NCBI GenBank assembly: GCA_910587805.1
Contig: CAJUNM010000007.1
Span: 8,446-72,445 of the forward strand
Reading direction: 5' to 3'
From: an uncultured Christensenellaceae bacterium
GTDB taxonomy: Bacteria; Bacillota; Clostridia; Christensenellales; Pumilibacteraceae
DNA: 64,000 bases
This document shows positions 1 to 7,728 of the stretch, piece by piece (the stretch's first letter is position 1; each line of letters opens with the position of its first letter). The position numbers were made by a program, and so were the translations under genes. Under the pieces are notes generated by a model. That model was given only the letters and a program-made list of their open reading frames with translations. It searched no databases and was not told where the DNA came from.

Positions 1-670
1 CTCCCATGATCGTGCCGACCCATGCAAGCCCTACGTTGATCTTGAGCATATTCACAAGCGACGGTACGTTGGCGGGGAGTATGAGCTTGGTAAGTATCTG
101 AAACTGCGATGCGCCCATCGATTTCAGCAAAAATACTTTGCCCTCGTCAACGCTCATAAACCCGTTGAGCACGCTTATAACGGTGACTATGATGCAAATG
201 AGTATCGTCATCACGATTATGGCTTGTATACCCGCGCCGACCCAGATGATTATTATCGGACCGAGCGCAATCTTGGGCAGCGCGTTGAGCACGACTATAT
301 ACGGTTCGAGTATATGCCGCAGCCTTGCGAAACGCCAAAGCAGTATGGCTATTACTATGCCGAGTCCGCTCGCGGCGATAAAGCCGATTATGCACTCGGC
401 GAGCGTGAATCCGATATGCTTGAATATTTCCGCCGGCGCGATCTCGCACATCGTTTTGATTATGCGCGACGGGGAGGACGTGATAAACGAGTCCATCCAC
501 CCTATGGCTGTTATAAGTTCCCAAAGCCCTATTATAGCCGCAAAAAGTCCTATGCGCCAAAGTATTACCGAAATTTTATAATTTCTTCGTTTTGCGAGAT
601 ACAGTTCGCGCGGTGTTTTGGCGTTCCGAATTTTCGCTGGAAGCGTCGAGCCTTTCCCGTTGTTTTTCAT
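1..670 (-). CDS. ABC importer permease (SsuC/ThiX/TauC type), 3' end off window
   Basis: Inner-membrane permease of an importer for a small organic solute. Reading leftward from ATG 668-670 (preceded by AAGGAGG) gives 223 codons before the window edge; the family is usually about 250-270 residues, so some 30-40 are missing. Several hydrophobic segments are visible (for example VILWRIGLFAAIIGLWELI). The EAA loop that contacts the ATPase reads DEGKVFLLKSMGASQFQIL. It is the last visible gene of the operon SBP - ATPase - 50-aa ORF - permease. The family call is firm; the substrate (sulfonate, thiamine precursor or other) cannot be told. Confidence 0.88.
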   Translation of the reverse strand, partial: MKNNGKGSTLPAKIRNAKTPRELYLAKRRNYKISVILWRIGLFAAIIGLWELITAIGWMDSFITSSPSRIIKTMCEIAPAEIFKHIGFTLAECIIGFIAASGLGIVIAILLWRFARLRHILEPYIVVLNALPKIALGPIIIIWVGAGIQAIIVMTILICIIVTVISVLNGFMSVDEGKVFLLKSMGASQFQILTKLILPANVPSLVNMLKINVGLAWVGTIMG

Positions 671-697
671 ATGATTACCTCCTTGACATAGGCGCTC

Positions 698-850
698 TCA
701 GGACGCCTTTTCGTCCGTTTTTTTGGCGGCGAAAAATTTTTTGGCATCCGTCCAAACGTCTTTGAAAACGTCGGACAAATACAAGCCGATATGCTTTGCG
801 AGCGTGGCGCATTCGGACAAGATCATCTTGCCGGTTATCTTATCGTCCAT
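698..850 (-). CDS. 50-aa small protein translationally coupled to the ABC ATPase
   Basis: Fifty-codon gene starting at ATG 848-850, which overlaps the TGA of the ATPase as TGATG, with AGGAGGTG placed 5 nt upstream. The product (begins MDDKITGKMILSEC, ends AAKKTDEKAS) is amphipathic and helical, with a lysine-rich tail and no transmembrane segment. It sits between the ATPase and permease genes of the importer. I do not recognise a family. The overlap and ribosome binding site make real translation likely; a role as a small accessory subunit is only inference. Confidence 0.6.
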   Translation of the reverse strand: MDDKITGKMILSECATLAKHIGLYLSDVFKDVWTDAKKFFAAKKTDEKAS

Positions 851-1599
851 CACAGCACCTCCTTCCATATTCTGTCGAACCATTCCGAAAAACGCGGGCT
901 TTCGCGCTTTTTGAGCGGCGTGGGCGCGTCGATGTCGACGGAGAATATGTTTTTTACGGTTGCGGGTCGCTTGGTCAAAACTATCACTCTGTCCGCCATC
1001 GATACCGCTTCCGATATGTCGTGCGTTACGAGTATAGCTGTTTTGCCTTCGCTTTTTATTATCGAATAAACGTCGTCGCAAACCGTCATGCGCGTTTGAA
1101 AATCAACTGCCGAGAACGGTTCGTCGAGCAGAAGTATTTTCGGTCTGAACGCAAGCGTGCGTATAAGCGCCGCGCGCTGTCTCATTCCGCCCGATAATTG
1201 GGTAGGGAAGTGCGTGCGGAACTCTCCCAATCCGTACTTTTCGAGCATGCTCAATGCGTAGGACTTGTTCTCGTCGTTGAGAGTTTTTCTCACGGACAGT
1301 CCGAGCAGTACGTTCTGCTCGATCGTGAGCCACTCGAAAAGATTGTCGCGTTGGAGCATGTATCCAACGAGTCCCGCCGACGGATCGGCGTCCGCGCCGT
1401 CTATTATCACAGATCCGCTCGTGGGCTTGATAAGACCGGCTATCATGGAAAGAACGGTTGTCTTGCCGCAGCCGGACGGACCGACGAGGGCAATAAATTC
1501 GCCCTCGTCGACCGATACGGTCAGGTCTCGCACCGCTTCGGTCTCGTCCTTTTCGGTTTGATAGATCAGATTGACGCTGTCAAGTGCGAGAATAGCCAT
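850..1599 (-). CDS. ABC importer ATP-binding protein (SsuB/TauB/ThiZ family)
   Basis: Cytoplasmic ATPase powering the adjacent importer, 249 residues, normal for the family. Walker A is GPSGCGKTT (about residues 39-47), the Q-loop lies in MLQRDNLFEW, the signature is LSGGMRQRAAL, Walker B is ILLLDEPFSAVD and the switch histidine is in VTHD. The ATG is preceded by TTAGGAGGCGCT; the ribosome binding site overlaps the TAG of the substrate-binding protein gene. All motifs are intact although the upstream gene is split by a prophage, so transcription of this gene now probably depends on readthrough from the phage end or on an internal promoter. Confidence 0.9.
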   Translation of the reverse strand: MAILALDSVNLIYQTEKDETEAVRDLTVSVDEGEFIALVGPSGCGKTTVLSMIAGLIKPTSGSVIIDGADADPSAGLVGYMLQRDNLFEWLTIEQNVLLGLSVRKTLNDENKSYALSMLEKYGLGEFRTHFPTQLSGGMRQRAALIRTLAFRPKILLLDEPFSAVDFQTRMTVCDDVYSIIKSEGKTAILVTHDISEAVSMADRVIVLTKRPATVKNIFSVDIDAPTPLKKRESPRFSEWFDRIWKEVL

Positions 1600-1607
1600 A
1601 GCGCCTC

Positions 1608-2338
1608 CTAAATTCCGAGCTGCTCGGCGAGCTTTTTCGCAATGGTGTTGTCGACGGCGGCGTTATAGTCCGCGCGCTCGGAGAGCGTGCCGGCGTTTTC
1701 CATTATTTCTTGCAAATGGTTAAAGCTTGTTTCGGACATAACGGGCGTTTTAGACCAAGCGTTGATGGCGAGATAGCTCTTTATCGCCGCCGCGATCGAT
1801 TGCTCGCTCGTGTCGATAAAAGAATCCGCGAGCGCGGCAGCGACGGTTTCGGGCGTGTTCTCGGTCATATATTTATAACCGCGGAGCACGGCGCGCAAAA
1901 ACGCCTGCGCAGTGTCGTTGTGTTTTTCGAGCCACGATTTCTGCGCCGAGAATGCGGTATAAGGAACTTCGCCGCTCGCTTCGCCTACGGACGCTACGAT
2001 ATAGCCTTTGCCGCTTGCAACGTAATCGGACGCGGTAGGCTCGAACATAGTGGTATAGTCTATCGATTTATCGGTGTCGAAAGTGCCGACCATCGCGTCG
2101 AAAGCGACGGACGTATCGAAGTTTGGCGTGTCTGTGGAAACTCCGTGCTGATTGAGCACCCACTGTAACGTCATTGCGGGAACGCCGCCGGGACGCCCCG
2201 CGAGTATGTGCTTGCCATCGAGGTTTGCCCAATCAAAGTCGGGTTCGGGGTTGCGTCCCACGAGGAACGATCCGTCGCATGCGGTCAATTGCCCGAATAT
2301 TACGGGATAGTCGCGTTGTCCTTCCACATGACAGTAAA
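1608..2338 (-). pseudogene. C-terminal part of the prophage-split substrate-binding protein (NMT1/SsuA-like)
   Basis: From the phage junction the frame reads YCHVEGQRDYPVIFGQLT, then DGSFLVGRNPEPDFDW and so on to LAEQLGI and a TAG. This is the second half of an NMT1/THI5/SsuA-type periplasmic-binding-like protein. The N-terminal half is at 39401-39678, ending GLMGPEATI. Joining the two at the shared TAAA gives ATI-YCHVEG in frame, as expected for the family. The fragment has no native start in its present place, so the importer should lack its binding protein while the phage is integrated. Confidence 0.88.
2335..2338. other. attL core (TAAA) of the integrated prophage
   Basis: The left boundary of the prophage is inferred from where the substrate-binding protein reading frame breaks. 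TAAA here matches TAAA at 39401-39404, and recombining the two restores ACT ATT TAC TGT in one frame. A very short shared core is expected for a large serine recombinase. The exact crossover dinucleotide cannot be resolved. Confidence 0.75.
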
Positions 2339-2388
2339 GCGTTACTTCATTTAGTGACGCAAGTAAACACAATATATAGTGTAAAATT

Positions 2389-3804
2389 TTATTTTACATA
2401 CCAATTTATGGTAATGTTTTCGCCGTCTATTACGATTTGCTTTATAAGCTGTTGAAGTAGGCGGCGTTTTTCTTTTTTGGAAGCGTTCGGAAACTCTCTT
2501 TGCCGCTGTTTCAAATATTCGATCGAAACGGTGGGCGATTGTGCGATCGATTGTTTTTCGTTATCGATCACAGCGAGATTTTTTTGTATACGTTTGTTGA
2601 TGTCATCGAAGCGAGCTGTATATGTGTCTTTATCTATCGATTCGTTTAGATACAAATCGAGCAAACGCTCTTTTTGTTTTTTAAGTTCGCCGTTTTCGAG
2701 CAAAAGCTTGTCTATCAATCCTGTGCTTGTCTGCGGTGTTACAAACTCGGTAAACTCTAAATTTTGTACCATATTTTCTACAAGTTTGTCAAGTGTTTCA
2801 ACGGGATATAACTCATTTTGACAAGGCGAGCCATGTTCGGATTGACTATATTTAATGCGTGCCGTGCAGCCGTAAGAGTAGTATACATTTCTCTCGATCC
2901 CGTTTACTTTATGCGCGCGCCGCTTACCGCAGTAGGCTCGTCCGCATTTTGCGCAGTATACAAGTCCCGTAAGCAAGTACGGCGTGTTGTCGTGTTCGCG
3001 TTTGGTAGTGTTGCGTTTTACGACTTCTTGCGCTTGCAAGTATGTCTCGTAAGATATGATCGGCTCGTAGTTGGTCGCTTTTACAAGCTCGCTGTTATGG
3101 TAAAAATATCCGGCATACATCGGGCGCTCTATAACGGGCTTGCAGCACATCGAGTTTGAGAAAAACCGTATATCCGGATATTTTTCGCGGCAATATGTAT
3201 AAAGCTTGCGGAAGGTATAGCCTTCGATATATTTTGCGTACATATCGCGCACGGCTTCGGCTTCCTCGGGGACGATCTCCATGCGATCGTGTTCTTTATC
3301 GAGCTTGTACCCGAACGGCGATTTGCCGGGGCAGGTGTATTTGCCGCTGCGTGCCCGAGCGTCTTTGCCCATTTGCATACGCTCGACGATTGTTTCGCGT
3401 TCGAGCTCGGAGAACGTTGCGGACATCTTAAGCGCCGCGCGTCCGAACGGCGACGATACGTCGAGCTGTTCCGTGAGAGAGTAGAGCGAGACGGAATATT
3501 TGTCGAATAGTTCGACGAGCTCCAAAACGTCCTTAACGTGACGGGAAAGGCGGTCGAGTTTGTAAACAAAAACCGTGTTGATTTTACCGTTTTTTACGTC
3601 GACGAGCAAACGCTCCATAGCGGGGCGGTGCAGGTCTTTGCCCGAAAAGCCCTCGTCCGAATAAATATCCGCAATTTCATATGACTGCGCCGCGGCATAG
3701 GCAGACAGTTTTTCTTTTTGCACTCCGATCGAATACCCGTCGGTTGCTTGTTCTAAAGTCGAAACCTAAACACGAGTATAGATTGCGGCTCTAATACTCT
3801 TCAT
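2389..3804 (-). pseudogene. Large serine integrase with an in-frame TAG at the catalytic motif
   Basis: Site-specific recombinase that would have integrated this phage. The body (3723 to 2389) is a normal large serine recombinase: catalytic-domain stretch VFVYKLDRLSRHVKDVLELV, a recombinase domain, a zinc ribbon with CAKCGRAYCGK, and a C-terminal coiled coil. The true start is ATG 3802-3804, 10 nt after AAAGGGGGTGAT and overlapping the end of the HNH gene. It reads MKSIRAAIYTRV, then TAG (3766-3768), then GTT TCG ACT, that is V-S-T. The canonical motif is RVST. The stop plus one GTT are therefore extra, arranged as GTT TAG GTT. Initiation at GTG 3723 would lose the catalytic serine. It is either an inactivated integrase or a recoded one. 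Confidence 0.85.
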
Positions 3805-4576
3805 TTGGCATCACCCCCTTTTTATGGCATCTTAGTTTGGTAGCATAACAGTTGCGGCATAATCCATTAGCCTTATGTTTTACAGTTGTTGTACCGCACA
3901 TAGTGCAACATGAATATTTTTTGCTCCAAGCGCCATGCAAAATATCGACAGAACGACCTTTGTTTTTGTGTCCGTGTGATGCAACATGTTCACTATTAGT
4001 CATGAGTCGTAGATTTTCTATTCGATTATCGGTTTTATTTCCGTTTATATGATGCACTATTTCATTATCTTTTAGACAACGACCCAAATGTTGTTCCATA
4101 ACTAAAATATGCTCATAGATATATTTTCTCGATTTTGCTTTTGGATGAGTAGGACAATAAACTTCAATATAACCATTACTGCGTAAATTTCGTCCACCGT
4201 TCCAATTGCGAGAGCGACTGCCTCGAGTGGCAATTGACTTAGCCTCTGAAGTGGCACGAAGAGGAATGTTGAATCTTTTGAAATATTTTCTTAACGCTGT
4301 GGCGTTCACACCCAAATCCATACCTATTTGTCGCAATGATTTCTCTTTGTTTGAGTATTCTTTTATCAAATAATCGGCGAATTCTTGATCTGTCATGCCA
4401 TGTTTAGTTTTGTTAGATATTCGCTCATTATGATTAGTGGAAATACCATAAGAATTTAATATTTTGCGTGCTGTTATAGGCGATTTAACACCTAAAATAG
4501 CGCACATATCTTTCAACGTTCGCTGTTCAGATATGTATAAACGCTCTAATTCGTTTTTGTTAAAATCATATTTCAT
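3791..4576 (-). CDS. HNH homing-endonuclease-like protein
   Basis: About 261 residues from ATG 4574-4576. The N-terminal half carries two helix-turn-helix-like segments (TLKDMCAILGVKSP and SLRQIGMDLGVNATALRKYF). The central HNH_3-type core is YIYEHILVMEQHLGRC, EIVHHINGNKTDNRIENLRL and HVASHG. The C-terminus has a four-cysteine ribbon (CCTMCG ... CRNCYATKL). Such proteins nick or cut DNA and are often mobile. It is more AT-rich than the integrase and lies immediately upstream of it, overlapping by 14 nt, as if inserted between the integrase and its original promoter. A TTGACA/TATAAT promoter puts the transcription start at or next to the ATG. Confidence 0.8.
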   Translation of the reverse strand: MKYDFNKNELERLYISEQRTLKDMCAILGVKSPITARKILNSYGISTNHNERISNKTKHGMTDQEFADYLIKEYSNKEKSLRQIGMDLGVNATALRKYFKRFNIPLRATSEAKSIATRGSRSRNWNGGRNLRSNGYIEVYCPTHPKAKSRKYIYEHILVMEQHLGRCLKDNEIVHHINGNKTDNRIENLRLMTNSEHVASHGHKNKGRSVDILHGAWSKKYSCCTMCGTTTVKHKANGLCRNCYATKLRCHKKGVMPNEEY

Positions 4577-4582
4577 ATAAGC

Positions 4583-4612
4583 ATTATAACAAATAGTTTG
4601 GCTACTTGTCAA
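4583..4612 (-). promoter_or_regulatory. Sigma-70-type promoter giving a probably leaderless HNH/integrase transcript
   Basis: On the minus strand TTGACA (4607-4612), an 18-nt spacer and TATAAT (4583-4588) end 6 nt before the HNH ATG. The expected transcription start is the A of the ATG. No Shine-Dalgarno sequence precedes that ATG. Confidence 0.6.
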
Positions 4613-4714
4613 GCGTAAATACACGACTGCAAAATTTGTTAGAAAGAAAAACGCCCGATTGCTCGGGCGCCTTTCTCCGTTGGCGGTTTTCAAAAGTTTC
4701 CGCCGCCCAAAAAG

Positions 4715-5356
4715 TTAAAACCCAATCCTATCCCTAAACAGATAAACGACCTCGCCGTATACTCGGCAGAGCTCTAAGTCGCTGCCTTTAATGGTGATAA
4801 CAGGGTAGTCGGGATTGCGCGGTACGAGCCGCATCCAATTTTCGCCATTTATGTATTCGACCTTTTTGACTGTTGCTTGCTCGTTGTCATATCCGACTGC
4901 GGCAATCGTTCCGCTGTCGACTGTATTGCAGCGGCGTATGAGTACTTTGTCGCCGTTAAGCAAAAGTGGGGACATACTGTCGCCTTTGACTTCCAAAACA
5001 AAATAATCGTCGGGATTGCGAGTCTTTATGAGGTGTGGCGGAACTATAATATCCTCGCCCGTGTAGCTTTCCTCGGCGATTCCGTCGTAGCCCGCGCAAA
5101 TCGTGCCGATAACTTGGAATGAATACATTTCGTTTTCGGAAAACTCTTGCGCGAAATGCTCCGTACGCCCGAGCAGGTAATCGACCGAGACATTGAAGTA
5201 GTCGGCGATTTTTCGCAATGCGTCGGCAGAAGGCTTAGCTTTTCCGTTTTTCCAATCGGTTAAAAAAGTTTTGTTTAGACCTATTTCCAAACTTAACTTA
5301 TATGCACTTAAGTTGTTTTTTGCAATAAGATCTTGTATTTTTTCTACTGTTGTCAT
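4715..5356 (-). CDS. Phage repressor, LexA/CI-like (XRE HTH plus S24 peptidase)
   Basis: Main lysogeny repressor candidate, 213 residues. The N-terminal XRE domain has LSAYKLSLEIGLNKTFLTDW and ends FNVSVDYLLGR. The C-terminal S24 domain has an Ala-Gly pair in ICAGYDG as a likely self-cleavage site, the serine in VKGDSMSPLLLNGDKVLI and the lysine in QATVKKVEY. These are the features needed for RecA-stimulated autoproteolysis, so induction by DNA damage is expected. A divergent promoter with a 16-bp near-palindrome (5382-5397) lies directly upstream; related sites lie at 6283-6298 and 6313-6328. Confidence 0.85.
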   Translation of the reverse strand: MTTVEKIQDLIAKNNLSAYKLSLEIGLNKTFLTDWKNGKAKPSADALRKIADYFNVSVDYLLGRTEHFAQEFSENEMYSFQVIGTICAGYDGIAEESYTGEDIIVPPHLIKTRNPDDYFVLEVKGDSMSPLLLNGDKVLIRRCNTVDSGTIAAVGYDNEQATVKKVEYINGENWMRLVPRNPDYPVITIKGSDLELCRVYGEVVYLFRDRIGF

Positions 5357-5374
5357 AATAAATACTCCTTTTTG

Positions 5375-5403
5375 TTGACATTACGGAAAATTCCGTATAT
5401 AAT
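5375..5403 (+). promoter_or_regulatory. Rightward promoter with repressor operator in the spacer
   Basis: TTGACA (5375-5380), a 17-nt spacer and TATAAT (5398-5403). The near-palindrome TACGGAAAATTCCGTA (5382-5397) fills the spacer. Bound repressor would occlude the promoter. The same half-site TACGGA occurs twice near 6290-6328. Confidence 0.75.
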
Positions 5404-5438
5404 ATATATAAACAATGTTGTGAGGTGAGGTAAAAAAT

Positions 5439-5648
5439 ATGATATGTATGACAAATCCAATATCGGTCAAACAAATAGACGCTGTGGCAGCGGTACAAGT
5501 TCTTGCGACCAATGTTACCAAAGGCGAGGGAACAGCAGAGGATCCTCTCGTTGCATACACGCAGTTTTGGACGACTAACGGCATTTTTATCGGTGAAATT
5601 CAAACCAACGATATACCGGCTTATATTGTTAGACATTGCATTATTTGA
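5439..5648 (+). CDS. Small phage protein with a GEGTxEDP-type motif
   Basis: Sixty-nine residues from ATG 5439, or 66 from ATG 5448; GAGGTGAGG precedes both. It contains NVTKGEGTAEDPLVAYTQFW followed by TTNGIFIGEI. I recall this short motif from small proteins of Bacillota phages, but no function is known to me. It is the only gene directly behind the operator-bearing promoter at 5375-5403 and faces the minus-strand gene at 5652-6248. It should therefore be silent in the lysogen and switched on at induction. Confidence 0.6.
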   Translation: MICMTNPISVKQIDAVAAVQVLATNVTKGEGTAEDPLVAYTQFWTTNGIFIGEIQTNDIPAYIVRHCII

Positions 5649-5651
5649 TAG

Positions 5652-6248
5652 TTATTTTAATGCCGATAAACTCTGTACAATAATAGGCGAAAAAGCGCAA
5701 GCCAAATCTACGCTCTTTTCGGCGAGCCATTTGAAAACCGAAGCAACCTTGCTCCATTTTTGCTTTCGGTTTTCTTTGGACTTTATAATTTCGGCGATTT
5801 CGTTTACTTTTTGTAAAGCAACCTTTGTTTCTTCATCGGAAAGAGAAGTCATATTGCTTATGTTAGTTTGCACCGTTTCAACGGTAGTGGAAATATCTAT
5901 ATTATTCTCGACAGCAACCGAGTTAGTGTTATTTATATTGACAACATTGTTAATCAGGGGTTGCCGAGGTTTTTCTTTTTGTACATAATAAATTTTGAAC
6001 GACATACCTCCGGCAGGAATGCCGCTTAAAGATATGCGGTCGGGACCTACTTTAATAACCGTATATTCCTTTTTATCATCATCAATTAAAGTATCATCGA
6101 TTTTTACGTCTTGCGGAACAGTAGTATCAACAAAATGCCCGACATTGTCTTTTTCGACGATGCCTTTAATTTGTCCGATTTTCTGTTCATCGCGCACTAC
6201 TGTAAATGTCGCTTGTATATGTCCGCATCCTTTCAATGCTGTAAGCAT
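5652..6248 (-). CDS. Unknown two-part protein in the immunity region (moron candidate)
   Basis: 198 residues; function not recognised. Residues 1-90 look like a small beta-rich domain (IGQIKGIVEKDNVGHFV, DRISLSGIPAGG). Residues 95-198 hold a low-complexity NNVVNINNTNSVAVENN stretch, a helix (LSDEETKVALQKVNEIAEII) and a basic-then-hydrophobic end (KWSKVASVFKWLAEKSVD ... AFSPIIVQSL) that could touch a membrane. The first residues (MLTALKGCGH) resemble those of the head-tail gene at 24039 (MLNALKGLGH), perhaps by chance. It lies between the repressor and the tandem TACGGA operators, where exclusion or lysogenic-conversion genes often sit. Confidence 0.55.
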   Translation of the reverse strand: MLTALKGCGHIQATFTVVRDEQKIGQIKGIVEKDNVGHFVDTTVPQDVKIDDTLIDDDKKEYTVIKVGPDRISLSGIPAGGMSFKIYYVQKEKPRQPLINNVVNINNTNSVAVENNIDISTTVETVQTNISNMTSLSDEETKVALQKVNEIAEIIKSKENRKQKWSKVASVFKWLAEKSVDLACAFSPIIVQSLSALK

Positions 6249-6282
6249 ATTTTTAACCTCCGAAAAAAATAAATTAAAATTA

Positions 6283-6365
6283 TACGGAAAAATCCGTAAA
6301 AACGCTTGACATTACGGAATATTCCGTATATACTGTAAGTACAACCGAGTTGCAAGTACAGTATA
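6283..6365 (+). promoter_or_regulatory. Tandem TACGGA operators, rightward promoter and 5' inverted repeat
   Basis: Two 16-bp operators, TACGGAAAAATCCGTA (6283-6298) and the perfect palindrome TACGGAATATTCCGTA (6313-6328), lie 30 bp apart, about three helical turns. The second fills the 17-nt spacer between TTGACA (6306-6311) and TATACT (6329-6334). A 9-bp inverted repeat, TATACTGTA (6329-6337) with TACAGTATA (6357-6365), overlaps the -10 box. The transcript would run antisense through the XRE gene at 6453-6746 towards the early genes. A 29-codon frame (6420-6509) with a weak ribosome binding site could be a leader peptide. Confidence 0.65.
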
Positions 6366-6452
6366 ACACAGTTTGCCGTACAAGTCAACGGAGTTGAAAT
6401 ATAAAGGCAGGTAAAGGACATGGACGAAGGTATGCAAGACAAGACGCTTTAC

Positions 6453-6746
6453 TTACGCAAGCAAACCCTCCATATAAGCAATAACTTTCTCTTGTTGTGT
6501 TGCAGATAGTGAATTATAGAGCATAATAAAACGCGGCTGTTCGATAGGTTGCGGTGCTTCGGGACGACCGAGCAAGTAGTCCACCGACACACCGAAATAA
6601 TCGGCAAGTGTTTTTAATACATCAATAGGAAGTGAACGTGCACCATTTTCATACATTGCATAAGCAGCTTGAGTTATTCCGAGAATATTTGCGACTTGCT
6701 TCTGTGTTTTATTATTAGCCGCGCGTAAAGATTTTAAGTTATTCAT
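6453..6746 (-). CDS. XRE-family regulator (second repressor)
   Basis: Ninety-seven residues from MNNLKSLRAANN; a start four codons earlier (6758) is also possible, as neither has a clear Shine-Dalgarno. The HTH is KTQKQVANILGITQAAYAMY, followed by the common FGVSVDYLLGR end and a short helix (SATQQEKVIAYMEGLLA). It is divergent from the early operon. A minus-strand TTGCTT-N17-TATAAT lies upstream. ATAACA half-sites near its promoter and at 6860-6874 are its likely targets, so it may act as the Cro-like or second-tier switch. Pairing of operator and protein is inferred from position only. Confidence 0.75.
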   Translation of the reverse strand: MNNLKSLRAANNKTQKQVANILGITQAAYAMYENGARSLPIDVLKTLADYFGVSVDYLLGRPEAPQPIEQPRFIMLYNSLSATQQEKVIAYMEGLLA

Positions 6747-6848
6747 AAGTAGACCCATTTAATTTATTCAGTGTATATATTATATAACATTTTGAAATAA
6801 AAAGCAAAAAATATTCTCAAAAATATATAACAAAACGTGATAAAATGC

Positions 6849-6877
6849 TTGACGTTTATATAACAATATGTTATACT
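6849..6877 (+). promoter_or_regulatory. Early rightward promoter with an ATAACA palindrome in the spacer
   Basis: TTGACG (6849-6854), a 17-nt spacer and TATACT (6872-6877). The perfect palindrome ATAACAATATGTTAT (6860-6874) sits in the spacer and covers the start of the -10 box. A weaker copy begins at 6827. It drives the early genes from 6927. Confidence 0.65.
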
Positions 6878-6926
6878 ATGCATGTAAGGTTAATGAAAAC
6901 CTTGCGAATATAAAAGGAGGCAACAC

Positions 6927-7067
6927 ATGATAACCACGGAGGACAGCGGAATGACAAATCAACAACTTAATGCTTATCTCGAAACAATCGCAAAGCGAAT
7001 TGAAGCGGAAGCGAAAACACCGCAAGAAGCCGCCGAAATCGTAAGACAAGCGAAAACGGCACAGTAA
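6927..7067 (+). CDS. 46-aa early phage protein
   Basis: First early gene. ATG 6927 follows AAAGGAGG at 6 nt; a second ATG at 6951 also has GGAGG nearby. The product is helical and charged (LNAYLETIAKRIEAEAKTPQ) and ends AEIVRQAKTAQ. I know no family. Its stop codon abuts the T-tract of a convergent small RNA candidate on the minus strand. Confidence 0.5.
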   Translation: MITTEDSGMTNQQLNAYLETIAKRIEAEAKTPQEAAEIVRQAKTAQ

Positions 7068-7068
7068 C

Positions 7069-7148
7069 CAAAAGAAAACCGCCCAAGCATTGAGAGGCAG
7101 GACGGTTGACAAGCAAGGGGAGGAGATGCCTCGCCTCCCCGAAAGCTT
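7069..7148 (-). ncRNA. Candidate convergent small RNA behind the first early gene
   Basis: On the minus strand TTGACT (7178-7183), 17 nt and a weak TATTTT -10 precede a strong hairpin (ACAAGC...GCTTGT enclosing GGGGAGG...CCTCCCC). A second hairpin (AACCG...CGGTT) follows and ends in TTTTCTTTT beside the stop codon of the 46-aa gene. The arrangement matches the nuclease-linked RNAs elsewhere in the phage, but the -10 is poor. Confidence 0.4.
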
Positions 7149-7198
7149 GTTTATAAAATAACATTTTTGAGGCAAAAAGTCAAGAATTAGGAGGCAAT

Positions 7199-7378
7199 GT
7201 GAAAGGACTAAAACAAAAACGTAAAGAACGTAATATGACTACTATCGAATTAGCCAACGCTATTGGTATTAAGCAGGGTAGCATTTCAATGTATGAAAAC
7301 GGCAAGAGGTTCCCACGCAAAGAGGTGCTTAACAAGTTGTGCGAGTTTTTTGATTGTAAAGTCGATGATTTACTGTAA
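7199..7378 (+). CDS. Small XRE-type DNA-binding protein, GTG start
   Basis: Fifty-nine residues from GTG 7199; the overlapping ATG 7197 is followed at once by a stop. TTAGGAGG lies 5 nt upstream. The whole protein is one HTH domain: TTIELANAIGIKQGSISMYE, then FFDCKVDDLL. It is a phage early regulator with no partner domain. Confidence 0.75.
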   Translation: MKGLKQKRKERNMTTIELANAIGIKQGSISMYENGKRFPRKEVLNKLCEFFDCKVDDLL

Positions 7379-7394
7379 ATCAAGGAGATTCACT

Positions 7395-7718
7395 ATGAAA
7401 AGATTACATTGGACAGGCGAATATCTCACAATCGAGGGCATGGACGATTGTAAACTCCGCGACATGGCGTTAAAGGCGTTCGAGTACGCTCGGTGGAATT
7501 TCGATAATTCCCGTCGCGAACTTACGACCGAGGATTTTGCCGTAGTCGAAGCCGAGGGCTACCATTGCTTGGTGCACGTCACCGATTGGGGCAAATCCAA
7601 CGGCACTGTATCGTCGATCGGAATCGAGTTCGAGGACAGCGTCCAACCGTTCGACGAGGACAGACTGTATCCCGGGCAGTGCTTGGAAGTTAAACTGTCA
7701 TTCAAAAGATTCTATTAA
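7395..7718 (+). CDS. 107-aa hypothetical early protein
   Basis: ATG 7395 follows AAGGAG by 7 nt. The product begins MKRLHWTGEYLTIEGMDDCK and contains an acidic middle (VSSIGIEFEDSVQPFDEDR). It is soluble, with no motif I recognise. It is followed within 11 nt by the next gene, in a run of small, well-initiated early genes. Confidence 0.55.
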   Translation: MKRLHWTGEYLTIEGMDDCKLRDMALKAFEYARWNFDNSRRELTTEDFAVVEAEGYHCLVHVTDWGKSNGTVSSIGIEFEDSVQPFDEDRLYPGQCLEVKLSFKRFY

Positions 7719-7728
7719 GGAGGTGCAA

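Noticed and set aside
4715..5356. Host LexA
   Set aside because: The N-terminal domain is an XRE HTH, not the LexA winged helix, and the gene sits between phage genes with phage-type operators.
6420..6509. 29-codon frame downstream of the 6306 promoter
   Set aside because: Weak ribosome binding site and half of it is antisense to the XRE gene. Mentioned only as a possible leader peptide.
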